Shown: positions 44,110-53,627, counted from the stretch's first letter. The stretch is 64,000 bases of DNA from an uncultured Pseudoxanthomonas sp. (GCA_946479745.1 CAMLGZ010000005.1:181053-245052); one strand, 5' to 3'. Numbers and translations are program-made. Notes: generated from the letters alone by a model not told the origin.

Positions 44110-44193
44110 CCCAGCGGGAAAATGCGTTCTTCCCTGGAGTACTGAGTGAAGCCGGTAATCCAATAATCCGGACCTGCTTCGGTCGGCGTTCTT

Positions 44194-44760
44194 TCAGTCC
44201 CCGTTCTCCAGCTCGGGGAAATCCTCAGCGATCTGCGGAAACGCCTTCAGCACTGCGCGCAGAATCCGTTCCATTCTTGCTATCCGCGCTTCCAGTTCGT
44301 TGATCCGGTCCGCCGGAGCGACGGTGGTGGACGGAATCGCCTCTTCCGCGGGAGCCTGCTCGACAGGCTTGGTCCGTCTGCGGCGGATCTCAAGATGCTG
44401 GCGCACCAATCGCTGCAAAGCGGGCAGCCGCGGGTCGCCCTCCAGGCACGTGCTCACATAGTCCCAGACATCAAGACGCGCCCATCGGGCGAACCGCTGG
44501 TATACGGCGTGGAAATTGCCGTAGGACTTCGGGAGCTGGGGCCAGGTGGAATCGGTTGCGGCGATCCACAGGACCGCTTCTATGAATCTTCGCGTGCTCA
44601 GTCCGCCGATGGACTTGGTGGCCAATTGGCCGGGAAGTCGGGACGCCAGGAAATACCACCTGCGGACCGGCAATTGCCCTTCCGGAGGATCGTCCTGCCT
44701 GGAGTGCGGGATTTCCGCCGCAACGACGGCATTCGCAGTTTCTCTAGAGCGCTGAGCCAT
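44194..44760 (-). CDS. Stand-alone IS5-type transposase N-terminal domain (DUF4096-like) with coiled coil
   Basis: A 188-residue protein. Residues of about 28-95 match the N-terminal domain of IS5/IS1031 transposases: RRWYFLASRLPGQLATKSIGG, then RRFIEAVLWIAATDSTWPQLPKSYGNFHAVYQRFARWARLDVWDYV. There is no DDE catalytic domain; instead a basic middle (RLVRQHLEIRRRRTK) and a C-terminal coiled coil (DRINELEARIARMERILRAVLKAF) follow. No terminal inverted repeats or target duplications are seen, so it is probably a domesticated DNA-binding protein. ATG 44760 has the ribosome site GGGGAAGCCG; the frame is open to 44952. Confidence 0.7.
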   Translation of the reverse strand: MAQRSRETANAVVAAEIPHSRQDDPPEGQLPVRRWYFLASRLPGQLATKSIGGLSTRRFIEAVLWIAATDSTWPQLPKSYGNFHAVYQRFARWARLDVWDYVSTCLEGDPRLPALQRLVRQHLEIRRRRTKPVEQAPAEEAIPSTTVAPADRINELEARIARMERILRAVLKAFPQIAEDFPELENGD

Positions 44761-45033
44761 CGGCTTCCCCAAGTGGATGCTGTCCGGGTAGAACGTGCCG
44801 CCACCGTAGAAGCGGACATGTTCCGATGGCGTTGGGAGTGGAATCGAGCACGGCAATGCTTCCTTACACTGCGGGTAACGGCATTCTACGAGGTGTTGAG
44901 CCCGCGCGGGCCGTTGATGGGCAGGGGGCGATCGTTCCGTCTTGCGCGGCATGCCCTGTCGATCCGGCGAACTCCCACTCGTCGTTTCCAGGAGAGATAG
45001 GGTCCCCCTCCCCTGCGCAGCGAGAAAACGGAC

Positions 45034-45603
45034 ATGGGCAAGATCATCGTGGAGCAGATCGTCAGCGTGGACGGTTACGCGGCGGAAGAAGACGGCGGCA
45101 TCGGCTTTTTTTATCCTGCAAACGATTTCAGCGACACCGAGCCCGATCAGATGCGGATGATGGCCACGGTCGGTGCGATCGTGTTCGGCACGGCGACCTA
45201 TCGCATGTTCGCCGACTACTGGCCCAAGGCCGACGCGAAGGCCGAACGCGTCGCCGGCCCGATCAACACTCTACCGAAGTTCGTCGTATCCTCGACCTTG
45301 GAAACGGCGCCCTGGGGCGAGTACCCCGAGGTGGAAATAATTCACACCGATGGCGTGCAGGCGCTGCGCGAACTGCGCGCACGCATCGCCGGCGACCTGA
45401 TCCTCTGGGGCAGCCTGACCTTGTGCGATGCGCTGTTGCGCGCCGGCGAAGTCGACGTGCTGCGCTTGCGGGTCGTGCCGGTGCTGATCGGTCGTGGCCG
45501 TTCCTTCACCCCCGGCAATCTGGGCGAACGCCGCCTGTCCCTGGTCAGCGCCAAGTCGTTCGCCAGCGGGATCGTGGTACTGGAGTACGCCATGGACCGA
45601 TGA
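45034..45603 (+). CDS. Dihydrofolate reductase-like (RibD C-terminal fold) protein
   Basis: A 189-residue member of the RibD_C/DHFR-like group: MGKIIVEQIVSVDGYAAEEDGG, VGAIVFGTATYRMFADYWP, then KFVVSSTLETAPWG and DLILWGSLTLCDALLRAGEVDVLRLRVVPVLIGRGRSF. These are NADPH-dependent reductases of mostly unknown substrate. The 273 bp before it, back to the transposase-like gene start, hold no gene I can support. A second member of the family is encoded in the integron array at 62878. Confidence 0.92.
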   Translation: MGKIIVEQIVSVDGYAAEEDGGIGFFYPANDFSDTEPDQMRMMATVGAIVFGTATYRMFADYWPKADAKAERVAGPINTLPKFVVSSTLETAPWGEYPEVEIIHTDGVQALRELRARIAGDLILWGSLTLCDALLRAGEVDVLRLRVVPVLIGRGRSFTPGNLGERRLSLVSAKSFASGIVVLEYAMDR

Positions 45604-45728
45604 AATCCGCTGCCGGCCGCTTCAGATGTCCAAGAGCGATATCCACGGGCCGTATGCAAATGGTCTTCATCTCCGGATTACGTTTCAGCGCTTAGCCTCG
45701 CGCTGTTTTTCATTTTCGGGAGAACGGT

Positions 45729-45950
45729 ATGCCACGCGGAGACAAGTCTTCCTATTCGGGAAAGCAGAAACGACAAGCCGAACACATCGAGCAAAGCGAG
45801 CGCAAGCAAGGGCGCTCGGAAGCAGCCGCCGAGCGGATCGCCTGGGCCACCGTCAACAAACAGGACGGCGGCGCCAAGGGCAGCGGCCGCAAGACGGCGG
45901 CGAAAACAGCCAAGAAGACCGCAAGAAAAAAATCCACCAGCAAGAAGTAG
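45729..45950 (+). CDS. Small Lys-rich 'plasmid stabilization'-type protein
   Basis: A 73-residue basic protein: MPRGDKSSYSGKQKRQAEHIEQSERKQGRSEAAAERIAWATVNKQDGGAKGSG, then a lysine/alanine tail (KTAAKTAKKTARKKSTSKK). The core 'MPRGDKS.Y..KQKRqAEHIE....G.s...AE..AWATVNk.dGG' is a conserved small-protein family often labelled plasmid stabilization protein, though chromosomal. The tail resembles histone H1-like tails and suggests DNA binding. Ribosome site CGGGAGAACGGT. Confidence 0.85.
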   Translation: MPRGDKSSYSGKQKRQAEHIEQSERKQGRSEAAAERIAWATVNKQDGGAKGSGRKTAAKTAKKTARKKSTSKK

Positions 45951-46068
45951 GGCGGGCACTGCCCGCCAGCTCTCAGCACGACTCGAAAAAAACACAGCAG
46001 GCGCACCCACCTCCGTTTGCGGCATGATGCGCGCAGGGGAAACCTGTCTTCCTCCAAGGAGCGTGCCG

Positions 46069-47076
46069 ATGCGCATATGGATTGTGTTCCACATTCTGAT
46101 GTTGGCCTCGGCCACGGCCAATGCCGCCGATGTATGCCCAGGTCTGGATCAACAGCGGGCGGCACCGGAGGTCGCCACCCGCATCGCCGCCTACGCCTGC
46201 CACGAGCACGGCCTGTGGTACCGACCCTTCATCGATCGCAACGGCCGTATCGCCAACAGCGCGATCACGGAAGCCGAAGCGCAGCCGTTGGGCGATGGCC
46301 AGACCGAGGCTTGGCGTCGGGTAGCCGGTTACTGGCAGCAAAGCGGGGTGTTGCGCCAGGTAGGCCAACTGCCAGGCGCCAGCGAGTGCGAGGGCGCCGC
46401 CGCCGGCAACTATCCTTCGCCCGCTTGCCGCGGTTTCGTCATCGACAACCCCTGGTCGGCGGCATTCATTTCCTGGGTGATGCGGAAGGCCGGCGTACCG
46501 GGCTTCCGCGCTTCGGCCAGCCATATCACTTATGTGCGCGACGCTTACCAGCGTCCGGAAACCAGCGCCTACCAGTTCGTCGATCCTGCGCATGCCAAAC
46601 CCGGGGCCGGCGACATGCTCTGTTACGTGCGGAACGGCAACCGCACGTACGGCTACGAAGGTTTGTCCTCGGTGGTGAGCGCGGGCGGCGCGGGTCTGGA
46701 GATGCACTGCGAGATCGTGGTGGCTGCCAGCCCCGGCAACGACAACACCGCCTACCTGATCAGCGGCAATGTGCAACAAGCCGTGATCATGCGATTGCTG
46801 CCCTTGAACCGCAACGGCGAATTCTGGGGATTGCCGCAGCGCACCGGCGCCGAATCGCTGTGCGCCCCCGACAACGAGTCGGCCTGCAACTTCAATCGCC
46901 AGGACTGGGCGGTGCTGTTGAAGCTAAAACCCGCCGATGTCTTGGCGAAGCTACCCGGCGCCGCCAGCCTCGCTCCCGTTCCTCCCGAGCCGTCGGCGAC
47001 GCAAGCGCCCACTTGCTGCGTGCATTGCGTAGTGGGATCGGGCGTACCACGCTGTCCGCCGGGCAAGGAACCTTAG
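46069..47076 (+). CDS. Exported DUF2272 (CHAP/NlpC-like) protein
   Basis: A 335-residue protein with a short signal peptide (MRIWIVFHILMLASATANAA). The DUF2272 domain is recognisable in CRGFVIDNPWSAAFISWVMRKAGVPGFRASASHITYVRDAYQ, the FVDPAHAKPGAGDMLCYVRN part and HCEIVVAASPGNDNTAYLISGNV, resembling cysteine amidases acting on peptidoglycan, although the first position of the catalytic site is not a plain Cys. The Pro-rich C-terminus (LAPVPPEPSATQAPTCCVHC) has several cysteines. ATG 46069 has the strong site CAAGGAGCGTGCCG. Confidence 0.88.
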   Translation: MRIWIVFHILMLASATANAADVCPGLDQQRAAPEVATRIAAYACHEHGLWYRPFIDRNGRIANSAITEAEAQPLGDGQTEAWRRVAGYWQQSGVLRQVGQLPGASECEGAAAGNYPSPACRGFVIDNPWSAAFISWVMRKAGVPGFRASASHITYVRDAYQRPETSAYQFVDPAHAKPGAGDMLCYVRNGNRTYGYEGLSSVVSAGGAGLEMHCEIVVAASPGNDNTAYLISGNVQQAVIMRLLPLNRNGEFWGLPQRTGAESLCAPDNESACNFNRQDWAVLLKLKPADVLAKLPGAASLAPVPPEPSATQAPTCCVHCVVGSGVPRCPPGKEP

Positions 47077-47296
47077 CCATCAAAGAGAGGTTGCGGCAGA
47101 GATAGAAAGTTTTCCGACCTCTATCGTCAGATGCAATGCGAAGACGGTCACATGATCGTCTTGTCCTTACGGACAATCCAAGCCATCGGGTTTCAGCCTT
47201 GGAAATGCCCATGCTATTTTCAGTCGCGTGGCTTTGGGAGGGGCCGCCGTCGCGCTTGGCCATCGTGGCCATGGCTTTCGCATACTGGGAAAATTG

Positions 47297-50200
47297 ATGA
47301 CCTGCACACAACAGAAGCGGGCCTTGCGGTCTGCGACGAGCGGCGTTGAACGGCAAGCGCAACTGCCACCGCTTTGGCAGGAATCGATACTCCAGAACGC
47401 ACGCGAAGAGGCCGAGCGCATCAACCAGCGCAGCCGCCGCAAGAAACTTTCCTTTTCCATCGCCGCCACCCTGGTCGCAGGCGTAGTCGCGCGGCCCACG
47501 GTCGTGCACGCCGCGACCGACCATAAAGGACCGATCACCGGCGTGGCCGACAACGACCGACCCGGCGGCACGGGCGGTTACGACCCCGGTTACGACATCG
47601 TCGACCAGAACGGCACGCTGCACTACCGTTTCGCCGACGGCGACAGCGTGGCGCTGGAAGGCGTCGATGGCGACCTGCGGGCAATGTCGATCGCCAGCGG
47701 CAACCCGCCGGTGGTGCTGGACGTGGCCGGCGGCGGCTGGCTGGAGCTGTCGGCGATCCGCGGCGAGAGCAGCACCGTGGGCAGTGCGGTCGGCATCCTC
47801 AACGACGGCAATACGGTCACCGTCAACGGCAACACCAGGATCTCCACCAACGCCGACGACCTGGATCAAGGTTTGGTCCGGGGTAATGGTGCGCAAGGGG
47901 TGATCGGACGCGGCCGCAGCACCACGGTCTTCAACGGCGCCACCGACATCCACGCCCGTACGCAAGGCTATGCGCGTGCGGTCTGGGCCGATAGAACCAG
48001 CACCATCATCTTCAACGGCCCGACCACGATCCTGGCCGAGAGCCGCGGCACGCTCGATGCGGTCTACAGCTTCGATGGCCGCATCATCTTCAACGGCGAC
48101 ACCACTATCTCGGCGCTGTCGATCTGGCCTAGCGACAACGCCCATGCCATCTACAACGACGGCGTCGGCAGCCGGCTCACGGTGAACGGCGACCTGTCGC
48201 TGACCACGGTCGCGATGGGCTCGACCGCGTTCGGCGTGCGCAACCAGGGGAACATGGAGGTCAACGGCGACACCACGGTCAATGTCCAGGGGCCCCGCTC
48301 CACGCATGGGATCGCCAACACGCATTGGCGGGCGCGGATGACCTGGAACGGCGACGTGGACGTGCGCGTACGCAGCGAAGGGCCGGAAAACGGCTACACA
48401 CCGTTCGGCAAGCCCTCCGGCCTCAGCAACGACCGCTCGCCGGGTGCGGTGATGACGTTCAACGGCGCCGTCAATGTCGACGTCGCCTCGGAAGCGGAAA
48501 CCTACGGCACCGTCAACAACGGCATCATCGACTTCACCTCGCCCACCGCGCCGGTGTCGTTCACCGTCGCCGCCGCTTGCAACCCGCCAAGCATCCCGAA
48601 TTGTGACCGTGACGTGTACGGCATCCGCAACTTCGGCACTGTCAACGTTGCGGGCGGCCTGACCGTGTCGACCACCTCGGCCGGCACCGGCGCGGCGTAT
48701 TCGATCTGGAGCATGCCGATCGACATCCAGGACGCCAGCGTCACCGTCAACCAGGCCGGCGGCCAGCGCGTGCAACTCGACGGCGACATCGCGACCGCGA
48801 CTGAAAGCGTCAACGGCAACATCGGCTCGGTCGATGTCAATTTCGACACCGCCGATTCCTGGCTGCGCGGCCTGGTCAGCGGCGTGCAGAACGATGCCGG
48901 CTACAGCGTCGGCCGTGCCGATCTCGCTTTCGCCAACGGCGCGGCGTGGATCCCGCAAGGCACCGGCGCATTGAACAATGATTTCGGCTCCGGATCCCTT
49001 GCTTTAGGCAGCGCAGGTGCGATCGACATGGCGGCGTTCTGGGGAACCTTTTCCCCTGCGGCCGTTCCCGTGCATTCCTATCGCAGGCTGGTCGTCGACA
49101 GCCGCAACGCCAGCACCGGCGCCACCGTAGCGCTGACCGACGGCGCGCGGTTTCTGGTGCTCAGCGACATCACCGGCATAAACGGCACGGCCAGCTCCGA
49201 CCAGATCGTGTTCGGCAGCGGAATCAGGACCTTTTCCGCCACTGGCACCCAGCGCGTGGGCATCGTCTATGACCCGGTGCTGGACGACACTTCCTGGGTC
49301 AACGCCGCAGCCGTCCGCAACGGCAGGTCGATTCAAGCCGATTCGGCGATCGGCATCGTCGATGCGAGCGCGGCCGCAGGCGGAAGCGCCACGTTCTCGG
49401 CGGTAGCGGGCCTGGATGGCGAGTGGAGCGGAACCTATGAAAATAATCTGGTGAAATTCACTTACACCCCGCAAGTAGCGCTGAGCGCCGATCGAAAGCA
49501 AATCATGCTGACCGGCATCACCATCCACGGCGCGGGCGGTAACGATGACGATGACGATGATGGCGAAGAGGTAGGCATCCTGCCATCGGAAACGGTAAAG
49601 ACCGCGGCCGATGCGGCCGATAGTCTGGTCAATTTGTGGAAGATAAGTGGGCAAAATTCGCTGCAGCGCGTGCACAGCCAGACGCGGGACAACGCGGTGG
49701 ATCAGTCGGGCGTCTGGGTGAGGAGCGATAACGGCGAACTCACGGCAAAGACCGCCTATTCCCGTAGTTACCGCCAGGACTACACGGGCGTGACCCTCGG
49801 TGCGGATCATGGCTTCGCGCTCGCCAACTCTTCTGCCGCGATCGGCTTCACTGCTGGCCACCTCCGGTCGAGCGCGCGCTACACGCAGGGCCGGGGCGAG
49901 TTGAGCGGAACCACGCTGGGGCTGTACGGTCGTTGGAGTGCCGATAAGGGTTCCTATGTTCTGCTCGGTGCAGGTGCTTCCTCGCTGGAGAACCGGTACT
50001 CCGCACGCGATTCCCAGGGCCGCGAAATCGCCGGCAGATACCGGGCAGAAACGGGTCAGCTCTATGCCGAGGGCGGTTACCCGTTCCAGCTTTCGGAGTC
50101 CTATTACCTCGAACCCCAGCTTGGCCTGTCGGTGGGCATGATCCGCGACAGCCAGCACACCACGCTCAATGGCGTGCGCATCGACCAGGACCGGTTCGAC

Positions 50201-50512
50201 AGTTCATTCGCGCGGGTCGGCGTCGCCTTCGGGAGAAAGCTGCAGGGAGCGCGGCGGCAGGGCAATGTGTACGCACGGGCGTCGGCGCTGCATTACTTCG
50301 GCGACAACCTGGACATCACCGCCTCGATGGAGGGTGGCAGCATCGTGCCGGAAACGGCAAAGCGCAAAGGCACGGGCAGCGAACTCGTATTGGGCGCCGA
50401 CGTGACCTTCAGCGGCAAACGCACAGGGCTGTTCTTCGAAGCATCCGGCGCCTCAGGCATGGAAACGAAGCGGTACTGGGCCGTCCAGGCGGGATTGCGG
50501 CACAGCTGGTAG
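47297..50512 (+). CDS. Autotransporter with C-terminal beta-barrel (type Va)
   Basis: A 1071-residue protein. An unusually long basic N-terminus (about 48 residues, ending INQRSRRKK) precedes the hydrophobic signal core LSFSIAATLVAGVVA. The passenger (about 75-760) is a beta-helix of N/D/G/T-rich turns such as VNGNTRISTNADD, IIFNGDTTISA, LTVNGDLSLTTV and MEVNGDTTVNVQ. An acidic run (GGNDDDDDDGEE) precedes the linker and the barrel (SGVWVRSDNGELTAKTAYSRS onwards), which ends in the terminal aromatic LRHSW. It is a surface or secreted adhesin-like protein by family. The start ATG 47297 follows GGGAAAATTG. Confidence 0.9.
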   Translation: MTCTQQKRALRSATSGVERQAQLPPLWQESILQNAREEAERINQRSRRKKLSFSIAATLVAGVVARPTVVHAATDHKGPITGVADNDRPGGTGGYDPGYDIVDQNGTLHYRFADGDSVALEGVDGDLRAMSIASGNPPVVLDVAGGGWLELSAIRGESSTVGSAVGILNDGNTVTVNGNTRISTNADDLDQGLVRGNGAQGVIGRGRSTTVFNGATDIHARTQGYARAVWADRTSTIIFNGPTTILAESRGTLDAVYSFDGRIIFNGDTTISALSIWPSDNAHAIYNDGVGSRLTVNGDLSLTTVAMGSTAFGVRNQGNMEVNGDTTVNVQGPRSTHGIANTHWRARMTWNGDVDVRVRSEGPENGYTPFGKPSGLSNDRSPGAVMTFNGAVNVDVASEAETYGTVNNGIIDFTSPTAPVSFTVAAACNPPSIPNCDRDVYGIRNFGTVNVAGGLTVSTTSAGTGAAYSIWSMPIDIQDASVTVNQAGGQRVQLDGDIATATESVNGNIGSVDVNFDTADSWLRGLVSGVQNDAGYSVGRADLAFANGAAWIPQGTGALNNDFGSGSLALGSAGAIDMAAFWGTFSPAAVPVHSYRRLVVDSRNASTGATVALTDGARFLVLSDITGINGTASSDQIVFGSGIRTFSATGTQRVGIVYDPVLDDTSWVNAAAVRNGRSIQADSAIGIVDASAAAGGSATFSAVAGLDGEWSGTYENNLVKFTYTPQVALSADRKQIMLTGITIHGAGGNDDDDDDGEEVGILPSETVKTAADAADSLVNLWKISGQNSLQRVHSQTRDNAVDQSGVWVRSDNGELTAKTAYSRSYRQDYTGVTLGADHGFALANSSAAIGFTAGHLRSSARYTQGRGELSGTTLGLYGRWSADKGSYVLLGAGASSLENRYSARDSQGREIAGRYRAETGQLYAEGGYPFQLSESYYLEPQLGLSVGMIRDSQHTTLNGVRIDQDRFDSSFARVGVAFGRKLQGARRQGNVYARASALHYFGDNLDITASMEGGSIVPETAKRKGTGSELVLGADVTFSGKRTGLFFEASGASGMETKRYWAVQAGLRHSW

Positions 50513-50641
50513 GCAGCGCGCAGGCTGGGCTTGCATCGTCACCAGCGTAGCCAGACTCAAGGAGGCGCTAGGTTGATGACGCCAATCGAGCCCCTGGATG
50601 CCGGGGACGACCCAAGTGAAGACGCATTCTTGGTCGAATTC

Positions 50642-51634
50642 CTATTCCAGCGGAAACCACACCTTCAACTTGTTCATCCTCGCTTCGTATTTTGGCCGAT
50701 AGGCGCAATAGTCCTTCTCTTTCTTCGTTGCCAGCTGGTCGCATACTTTCAACGCTTCCTGATCTGCGTCTGCGCTAAGCACACCAGGCCAGGAACCATA
50801 TGCGGGGTTGGGGATGATGAACCAGCGTTTCCCCCACAAGGGCGCCAGCGCGGCTTCGTTCTGCGCATAGACAGCCTGACTCTCGACGAAGTCCTCCAGG
50901 TTGTCGCCGACAAGCATGGCGATACGGTGCTTGGCCGCTATCTTCTGGCGTATTTCCTCTTTGGATTCCAGACCGGCGTACATGCCTTTCAGGTAGAACG
51001 CGGATCGCTCCCTGGCTTTGGGAAACCCAAGCCTGTCCATCCGCGACATCGTGTCGAGCAATTGCGGGCATAGCTCCCGCAATTTCAGCTCCTCCCTGAT
51101 CTTGTCGATCGGCTCCCGGCACGCCCGGTTGGACACGTAGTAGATCCTGGCCGCCTTGGAAGCGGCCTTGACGAAATCCACGGCGCCCGCGATCGCCAGC
51201 GCTTCTTCGGATTTGACCCAGGTTTCCCAGCGCTCGTCTTCATAGAGCTCGCGGTGTTTGATCTGGAACGCCTGGTAGGCGGAGTTGTCCAGCAAGGTTT
51301 CGTCCAGGTCGAAGATGATGGCCGCAGGGCGTTTCGCCCAGGGCGATTTCACGCCGCAAGTCCCCTTGCTTTGCTGCAGTTGCCCGGCCTCTGCCGATCC
51401 GCACCTGGTTGCGGTTTTCAGCTGCGCGCTTGCGCTTTCAAAAGCCTGCAGGGCGGCGGCCCGGTACTCGGTGCTGTGCTGCATCCACAGCGTTGCGTAG
51501 AGGATCTCGCGAGAACGTTGCGCATTGGCTTCGTCTGTTCCGCCGAGATCCTCCACGCTCTGACTTTTGGTGGGTGTGTGCTCGCATCCCGGAAGGAGTA
51601 AAGCCATCGCCCAGATTAGTAATAGTGATTTCAT
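50642..51634 (-). CDS. HAD-superfamily acid phosphatase lipoprotein (class C, e(P4)-like)
   Basis: A 330-residue outer-membrane lipoprotein-type phosphatase: signal MKSLLLIWAMALLLPGC with the lipobox Cys, then the nucleophile motif FDLDETLLDNS (DxDxT), a middle RIYYVSNRACREPID and the acid pair MLVGDNLEDF. The class C acid phosphatase fold hydrolyses phosphomonoesters (in Haemophilus e(P4), NMN and nucleotides). ATG 51634 behind GGGAGATCCTT; the frame is open further upstream. It faces the autotransporter gene convergently with a 129-bp space. Confidence 0.92.
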   Translation of the reverse strand: MKSLLLIWAMALLLPGCEHTPTKSQSVEDLGGTDEANAQRSREILYATLWMQHSTEYRAAALQAFESASAQLKTATRCGSAEAGQLQQSKGTCGVKSPWAKRPAAIIFDLDETLLDNSAYQAFQIKHRELYEDERWETWVKSEEALAIAGAVDFVKAASKAARIYYVSNRACREPIDKIREELKLRELCPQLLDTMSRMDRLGFPKARERSAFYLKGMYAGLESKEEIRQKIAAKHRIAMLVGDNLEDFVESQAVYAQNEAALAPLWGKRWFIIPNPAYGSWPGVLSADADQEALKVCDQLATKKEKDYCAYRPKYEARMNKLKVWFPLE

Positions 51635-51828
51635 AAGGATCTCCCATCGCCCCCCGTAAACTTGCCAACGAGGGAATCCCGCCCGAGCGGACACCGCAGA
51701 TCGCACCGTCCGCTGGGGACGCCGACAACCTGGAGTACCGGGACTTTTGAGGGAAACGCGGGCGCGGGTCGCCTCCATCGGGCGCCAGGTCGGGTAGCCT
51801 TGTCACCACCCCATCCAGGACCCAGGCG

Positions 51829-52029
51829 ATGCCTCGATTGAAACTAGACCCGATCCGGTCACGCAACCTGACCAACGACTACGCCAAGTGGCTGTTGCAG
51901 GAAAAACGCGAGCGCACCCCGGCCAGCGGCAAATTATTCGCTCAACGCAACACCACGGGAGGCCGCCGCTTCCATGGTTTCACCGAGGCCCAGATCTGCA
52001 CCATCATCGGCGGCGATTACTACGACTGA
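51829..52029 (+). CDS. Small hypothetical protein
   Basis: A 66-residue basic protein with no family I recognise: MPRLKLDPIRSRNLTNDYAKWLLQEKRERTPASGKLFAQRN, then FHGFTEAQICTIIGGDYYD. Weak ribosome site. It is divergent from the phosphatase gene. Codon use is normal for the region. Confidence 0.6.
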   Translation: MPRLKLDPIRSRNLTNDYAKWLLQEKRERTPASGKLFAQRNTTGGRRFHGFTEAQICTIIGGDYYD

Positions 52030-52127
52030 TCGCGCTGGCGGACCATCCGGCCTCCGCGTCCCTTCACGCCGGAATGATGCGAATACGGGTAAGAAAACAT
52101 CGCGATTCGTTTTGATGGAATACGGCC

Positions 52128-52286
52128 ATGAGTACCAGAAATCACCTTCCGCCGGAACTGGACCCTTCCGAACCCGATGCGACTCTTGAGCCGCCGCACG
52201 AAGTGGGGGAGCAGCCAGGCAAGCGATCCGGCGAGGAACGCAACGATCCGGAAGTAGAGCCTGGCGCCCGGGAAGGAAAACCCTGA
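52128..52286 (+). CDS. Small acidic Pro-rich protein (52 aa)
   Basis: A 52-residue frame too short to be obvious: MSTRNHLPPELDPSEPDATLEPP, then HEVGEQPGKRSGEERNDPEVEPGAREGKP. Intrinsically disordered composition. Codon third positions are mostly G/C, as in real genes here. Only a weak ribosome site (TGGAATACGGCC). It ends 12 bp before the convergent DUF4386 gene's end. Confidence 0.45.
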   Translation: MSTRNHLPPELDPSEPDATLEPPHEVGEQPGKRSGEERNDPEVEPGAREGKP

Positions 52287-52298
52287 AGAGCGCGTGGA

Positions 52299-52991
52299 CT
52301 AATCTGCTTTTGGCTCACGCGCGCCCATCACCAGCAGCCACATGCACATGCCGATCTCGCCCAGCGAAGCGGGGAGCCTGACGTAGCCGGCGATACCGCT
52401 TTCCGCATAGCCGGGAAAGAGCACCCGCCCGATGAAATTGATCAGGTAACCGAAACAGCCCAGCATCAGCAGAATGCCCAGCGCCCGGGGCAGAATTCGC
52501 GACTTGAACACCAGGTACCCGAACGGAAGCAGCCACAGGCCCCAGAAGATCTGCACGACCAGCAAACCATCGCTATAGGCATCGAGCGACAGCATGACCT
52601 GCGCCTGCAGTTCTTCCGTACCGAAGGCCCGCAGGTAATCGGCACCGCTCAGCAGCGACAGGACATCGAATTTGTTGAGCGTGACGACGAACGCGATGGG
52701 CACGCTGACCACGGCTAACGCCACCATCAGCTCGGCCGTTTGTTTGCCGTAGGGACTCAACAGCCTGTACAGCACCAGCGGCAACAACAGGAAAGCGGTG
52801 TAACAGATCAGCCCTGCCACAATGCCCGACCGGAACAGCGATTCGTGTGCGATCAGGTTGCGGACCGTCGCCGCCGCCTCGCCCGTCGTATCGATCTGCG
52901 AAGGAACGTAAGCCAGGCTGAAGATGCCGGCCAGTACGACGATCAGATACAACAAGCCCGCGATCCTTGCGGTGCGCTTGTTCGATTGCAT
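52299..52991 (-). CDS. DUF4386 membrane protein
   Basis: A 230-residue membrane protein with about six helices and the DUF4386 pattern: RTARIAGLLYLIVVLAGIFSLAYVPSQI, ESLFRSGIVAGLICYTAFLLLPLVLY, LWLLPFGYLVFKSRILPRALGILLMLGCFGYLIN. Function unknown. Starts at ATG 52991 after a short GGAG-containing leader; a reading frame that stays open upstream has no obvious better start. Confidence 0.9.
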   Translation of the reverse strand: MQSNKRTARIAGLLYLIVVLAGIFSLAYVPSQIDTTGEAAATVRNLIAHESLFRSGIVAGLICYTAFLLLPLVLYRLLSPYGKQTAELMVALAVVSVPIAFVVTLNKFDVLSLLSGADYLRAFGTEELQAQVMLSLDAYSDGLLVVQIFWGLWLLPFGYLVFKSRILPRALGILLMLGCFGYLINFIGRVLFPGYAESGIAGYVRLPASLGEIGMCMWLLVMGAREPKAD

Positions 52992-53186
52992 AGTCCTGCT
53001 CCCCGGTTCCCATGCATAAAAGCGGCTGCTTCAAGCACAGCTCGCAAAGCCCGCGATCCCGCCGATGCCGGAAACCGCCAGGGATTCTCGTCCAGCCCGA
53101 TGGCCGGACTGAAGGCGCATTCGTCATGGTGACTATGGGCATGGTGTGCAACAGCGGTCCGAGCCTGATTGTCCGTTCCCGAAGCT

Positions 53187-53627
53187 TCAGCCGTCTCTTT
53201 CGCGCCGCAACATGGCCTTCGCGGAAGCATGGTCGATCGGCGCCGACGTGTGTTCGTGGATTATTTTCCAGACTCCGTCCACTTTCTTCAGCGCGGCGGT
53301 TATGCGGTTGTCCAGCGAACGCAGTCTCCTGCCGTCGTCGGACAGGGCGGTGTAGGTCAGGAAGGCGTGTCCGATAAGCAATTCATCCGAGCGGTACGAC
53401 CTGGCCTGGTCGATGTCGACGACGATCCGTTCGTCACCGACCGAGGCGAACCAATCGACGACCATGTTCCGCCACGCCTCGACGCCGTGGAGCGACCAGG
53501 CACCCCACAGATCGAATACGTGCACCTCATCGTCATAGAGAGCCAGGAACGCTTCGACGTCCTTGGCGAATACGGCAACCTTGTACATTTCCAATGCCTG
53601 CAGGAATGGATCCGGCAACTGGCTCAT
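53187..53627 (-). CDS. NTF2-like / SnoaL-type protein
   Basis: A 146-residue NTF2-like protein: QALEMYKVAVFAKDVEAFLALYDDEVHVFDLWGAW, GVEAWRNMVVDWFASVG and the end VWKIIHEHTSAPID. This is the ketosteroid isomerase-like (DUF4440) group, soluble and of unknown substrate. The ATG at 53627 follows GACAGGAGATTGCAC. An earlier in-frame ATG lies inside the tandem repeat upstream and is rejected. Confidence 0.88.
   Translation of the reverse strand: MSQLPDPFLQALEMYKVAVFAKDVEAFLALYDDEVHVFDLWGAWSLHGVEAWRNMVVDWFASVGDERIVVDIDQARSYRSDELLIGHAFLTYTALSDDGRRLRSLDNRITAALKKVDGVWKIIHEHTSAPIDHASAKAMLRRERDG

Noticed and set aside
44110..44193. Insertion-sequence ends around the IS5-like domain gene
   Set aside because: No inverted repeats or target duplication could be seen on either side of 44194-44760.
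46892..48958. 688-residue minus-strand frame opposite the autotransporter
   Set aside because: Antisense shadow, spans the end of the DUF2272 gene and the intergenic region without family signals.
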